Origin: UBA7656 sp040755335
GTDB lineage: Bacteria; Acidobacteriota; Blastocatellia; UBA7656
Length of the DNA stretch: 12,910 nt
NCBI GenBank assembly: GCA_040755335.1
Contig: JBFMAU010000205.1
Coordinates: 1 to 12,910, forward strand
Direction: 5' to 3'
In this document: one piece after another, positions 11,030 through 12,910 of the stretch
Numbering within the stretch: the first letter of the stretch is position 1
Layout: every line of letters begins with the position of its first letter
Program-made: the position numbers and the translations under genes
The notes under the pieces: generated by a model
Told to the model about the DNA's origin: nothing
The model's database searches: none
Seen by the model: the letters and a program-made list of their open reading frames with translations, nothing else

Positions 11030-12910
11030 ATGTTGCGCCGATGGATTGCTCTTTTCTGGCTCCTCACCTTCGCGCACACTGCGCGCGAGGCGAACGCTTC
11101 TGACTGGCTCGCAATCACGCCGCAGGAACTCCGACTCGAAGCCGCCGACATAGGCGACCCTCAGGCCGATGCCGTGATACTCTTTCGCGAAGGCGAGCTT
11201 AATGACAACGACCCCGAAGGCACCAACCTCAAGGTCTATATCCGAATAAAAATTTTCAATGATCGCGGTCGCCGCTTCGCCGATGTGCAGCTTCCCTACA
11301 GCACCGCGCTCGGACGCATAACCGATATCGAGGCTCGAACCATACGCCCCGACGGCTCAGTGGTCGAAGTAAGGGGGCGCGACATACTCGACAAGCTCGT
11401 GTTGAAAACCCGGCACAGCGTGCATCGCGCCAAAGTGTTTTCAATGCCTGCGGTCGAAGCGGGCGCGATCATCGAATATCGCTATCGTCAGGTTTATCCG
11501 AAAGGCTTTCGCTACTTCGCGCTCGATCTTCAATCGGAACTATTCACCCGCCAGCTTCACTACGCCATTCAGCCGCAGGCCGCCTCGCGATTCGAAGTCC
11601 GATGGGTCCCTTTCAACGCGCCCGACTCACGGATGTTCGAGCCGAAATGGAACGGCAGGTTCGACATTCGCGCCGAAAACATCCCGCCCTTTCGACGCGA
11701 GCCGATGATGCCTCCCGAACTGACGGTCAAAATATGGGGCTGGCTCTATTACTCGGACGAGCTTGAAACCGACCCGGAAAAATACTGGCTCAACTACTCG
11801 CGCCGCATGCACGAGCGAGCCTCGTATGAAACCCGTCCCACCGGAGCCATTCGCCGCGTGGTGGATCAAATAACTCTCGCGAACGACTCTCAGCAGCAGC
11901 GCATCGCGCGAGTCTACAACTACGTTCAAAGCGAAATACGCAACATAGGCTCGCATCCGTCGGACGAGTTGGAAGCTGACGCCTCCGAGTACAAGAAAAA
12001 CGCGACAGCCGATCAGACATTGAAGCGCCGCTACGGGACTCCGCGCGAGATCAATCGATTGTTCATCTCCATGCTTCGCGCCGCCAGGTTGGACGCGCGA
12101 GTCGCCGAGCTTACGGCGCGGGACGAAAATTTCTTTCGCCGCTCCTTCCCCGACGCTTTTCAGTTCAACAGCGAAGTGACGGCTGTAGTCGCCTCCGACG
12201 GCTCCATGCAGTTCTTCGATCCCGGCACGCCTTATTGCCCGCTCGGTATGCTATCGTGGGAGAAGGAAGCGACGACCGCGCTCGTTTACGACGCGCGCCA
12301 GTTGCGATTCGTCGAAACCCCATTGAACACGGCAGCGCTCAACCGCGAAGAGCGAGTGATTACAGTCTCGCCCTACGGGGACGGAAGGGTCGATGTAAAA
12401 GTCGAATCGCTCATTGCGGGCCAGCGCGCAATCGAGCTTCGCAACGAGGTTATCGATCTGACTCCCGATGACCGGCGCAAGCGATTCGCAGGCCCCGTGC
12501 GCGAGCTTTTCCCTGCAGCAATCATAAACGAGCCTTCGGTTGCCGTGTCGAATCTCACAAACGCCGCCGCGCCCGCCGTGACTTCCTACAGCTTCAGCGT
12601 GCCGCGGTTCGCCTTGCGCGCAGGGAGCCGATTGCTCCTTCGCCCCGCGCTTCTTTCTCACCCGGACGAAACTCTGTTCACCTCGCCCCGTCGCGCCAAC
12701 AGGGTTTATCTTCATTACCCGTGGTCGGAGAGCGAGCGGGTGGTGATAGAAACGCCCGAAGGATTCGAGATCGAGCAGTTGCCCGACCCTGTGAGCGAAG
12801 ACATAGGCGCGGCTCGATATCGCGCCACTTTCACGCGCGATGGCACGAGAGTCATTTACGAGCGCAACCTGACGGTCAACGACATCATTTTCTCCCCCGA
12901 TCAATACCCG
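11030..12910 (+). CDS. Secreted DUF3857 protein with degenerate transglutaminase-like domain (3' end outside window)
   Basis: The frame is open from ATG 11030 to the end of the window, 627 codons, with no stop. GAGG at 11016-11019 precedes the start. Residues 1-24 form a signal peptide: LRRW, the hydrophobic run IALFWLLTFAHTA, and an A-N-A site before SDW. Residues of about 45-215 fit DUF3857 (FREGELNDNDPEGTNLKVYIRIKIFNDRGRRFADVQLPY, then IEARTIRPDGSVVEV and FSMPAVEAGAIIEYRYR). Residues of about 285-400 align with the transglutaminase-like core that usually follows, but the catalytic Cys position is Pro338 (RRYGTPREINRLF, where active members have Y-G-D-C-K-D-K), and the His position in FNSEV (379-383) is Asn or Ser. 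Only D397 (FFDPG) remains. It is thus probably an inactive, structural member, located in the periplasm or outer envelope. The role is unknown. The C-terminal part is beta-rich, and the gene continues downstream. Confidence 0.9.
   Translation, partial: MLRRWIALFWLLTFAHTAREANASDWLAITPQELRLEAADIGDPQADAVILFREGELNDNDPEGTNLKVYIRIKIFNDRGRRFADVQLPYSTALGRITDIEARTIRPDGSVVEVRGRDILDKLVLKTRHSVHRAKVFSMPAVEAGAIIEYRYRQVYPKGFRYFALDLQSELFTRQLHYAIQPQAASRFEVRWVPFNAPDSRMFEPKWNGRFDIRAENIPPFRREPMMPPELTVKIWGWLYYSDELETDPEKYWLNYSRRMHERASYETRPTGAIRRVVDQITLANDSQQQRIARVYNYVQSEIRNIGSHPSDELEADASEYKKNATADQTLKRRYGTPREINRLFISMLRAARLDARVAELTARDENFFRRSFPDAFQFNSEVTAVVASDGSMQFFDPGTPYCPLGMLSWEKEATTALVYDARQLRFVETPLNTAALNREERVITVSPYGDGRVDVKVESLIAGQRAIELRNEVIDLTPDDRRKRFAGPVRELFPAAIINEPSVAVSNLTNAAAPAVTSYSFSVPRFALRAGSRLLLRPALLSHPDETLFTSPRRANRVYLHYPWSESERVVIETPEGFEIEQLPDPVSEDIGAARYRATFTRDGTRVIYERNLTVNDIIFSPDQYP

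Noticed and set aside
12251..12904. Minus-strand ORF of 217 codons
   Set aside because: It lies opposite the open DUF3857 frame, which has a signal peptide and domain structure and continues past the window.

Overview
The window reads as chromosomal DNA from a fairly GC-rich bacterium. Gene content suggests Acidobacteriota, perhaps Blastocatellia-like: a GH57 glucan branching enzyme beside a DUF4912 protein, hfq next to tmk, an RDD protein with a long soluble tail, a large DUF3857 protein, and unusual heptamer repeat arrays between genes. This placement is inference; there is no rRNA or other marker to fix it.

Layout. (1) 1-2190 is an accessory, partly decayed stretch that looks less GC-rich than the rest: the tail of an HNH nuclease, a truncated Uma2 copy, a PIN-domain toxin-antitoxin pair, an intact Uma2 gene whose 5' part matches the truncated copy, and a headless methyltransferase remnant. 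(2) 2208-4821, minus strand: DUF4912 followed by the GH57 branching enzyme, a probable glycogen-type operon. (3) 4822-5283 is a 460-bp divergent intergenic region without a gene; most of it is a hairpin-rich element (4901-5086) bounded by perfect 17-bp inverted repeats. (4) 5284-6353: hfq and thymidylate kinase. (5) 6411-7225: a translationally coupled pair made of a HEPN-domain protein and a partner of unknown function. (6) 7296-8087: RDD membrane protein. (7) 8085-8338: a compact unit with a promoter, a 40-codon ORF and a very strong intrinsic terminator; it may encode a small protein or a small RNA. (8) 8425-9780: MFS exporter, followed by an octamer-repeat hairpin. (9) 9962-10918: PLP-dependent threonine/serine dehydratase without an ACT domain. 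(10) 11030-end: a secreted DUF3857 protein whose transglutaminase-like domain lacks the catalytic Cys and His; it runs off the window.

The most unusual signals are a family of 7-bp tandem repeats (GTCAGTG and GACTCCA units, joined by a conserved linker) lying just before several start codons; the palindromic REP/MITE-like element; the HEPN plus unknown pair; the small terminator-bounded transcription unit; and the direct repeat that brackets the toxin-antitoxin operon.
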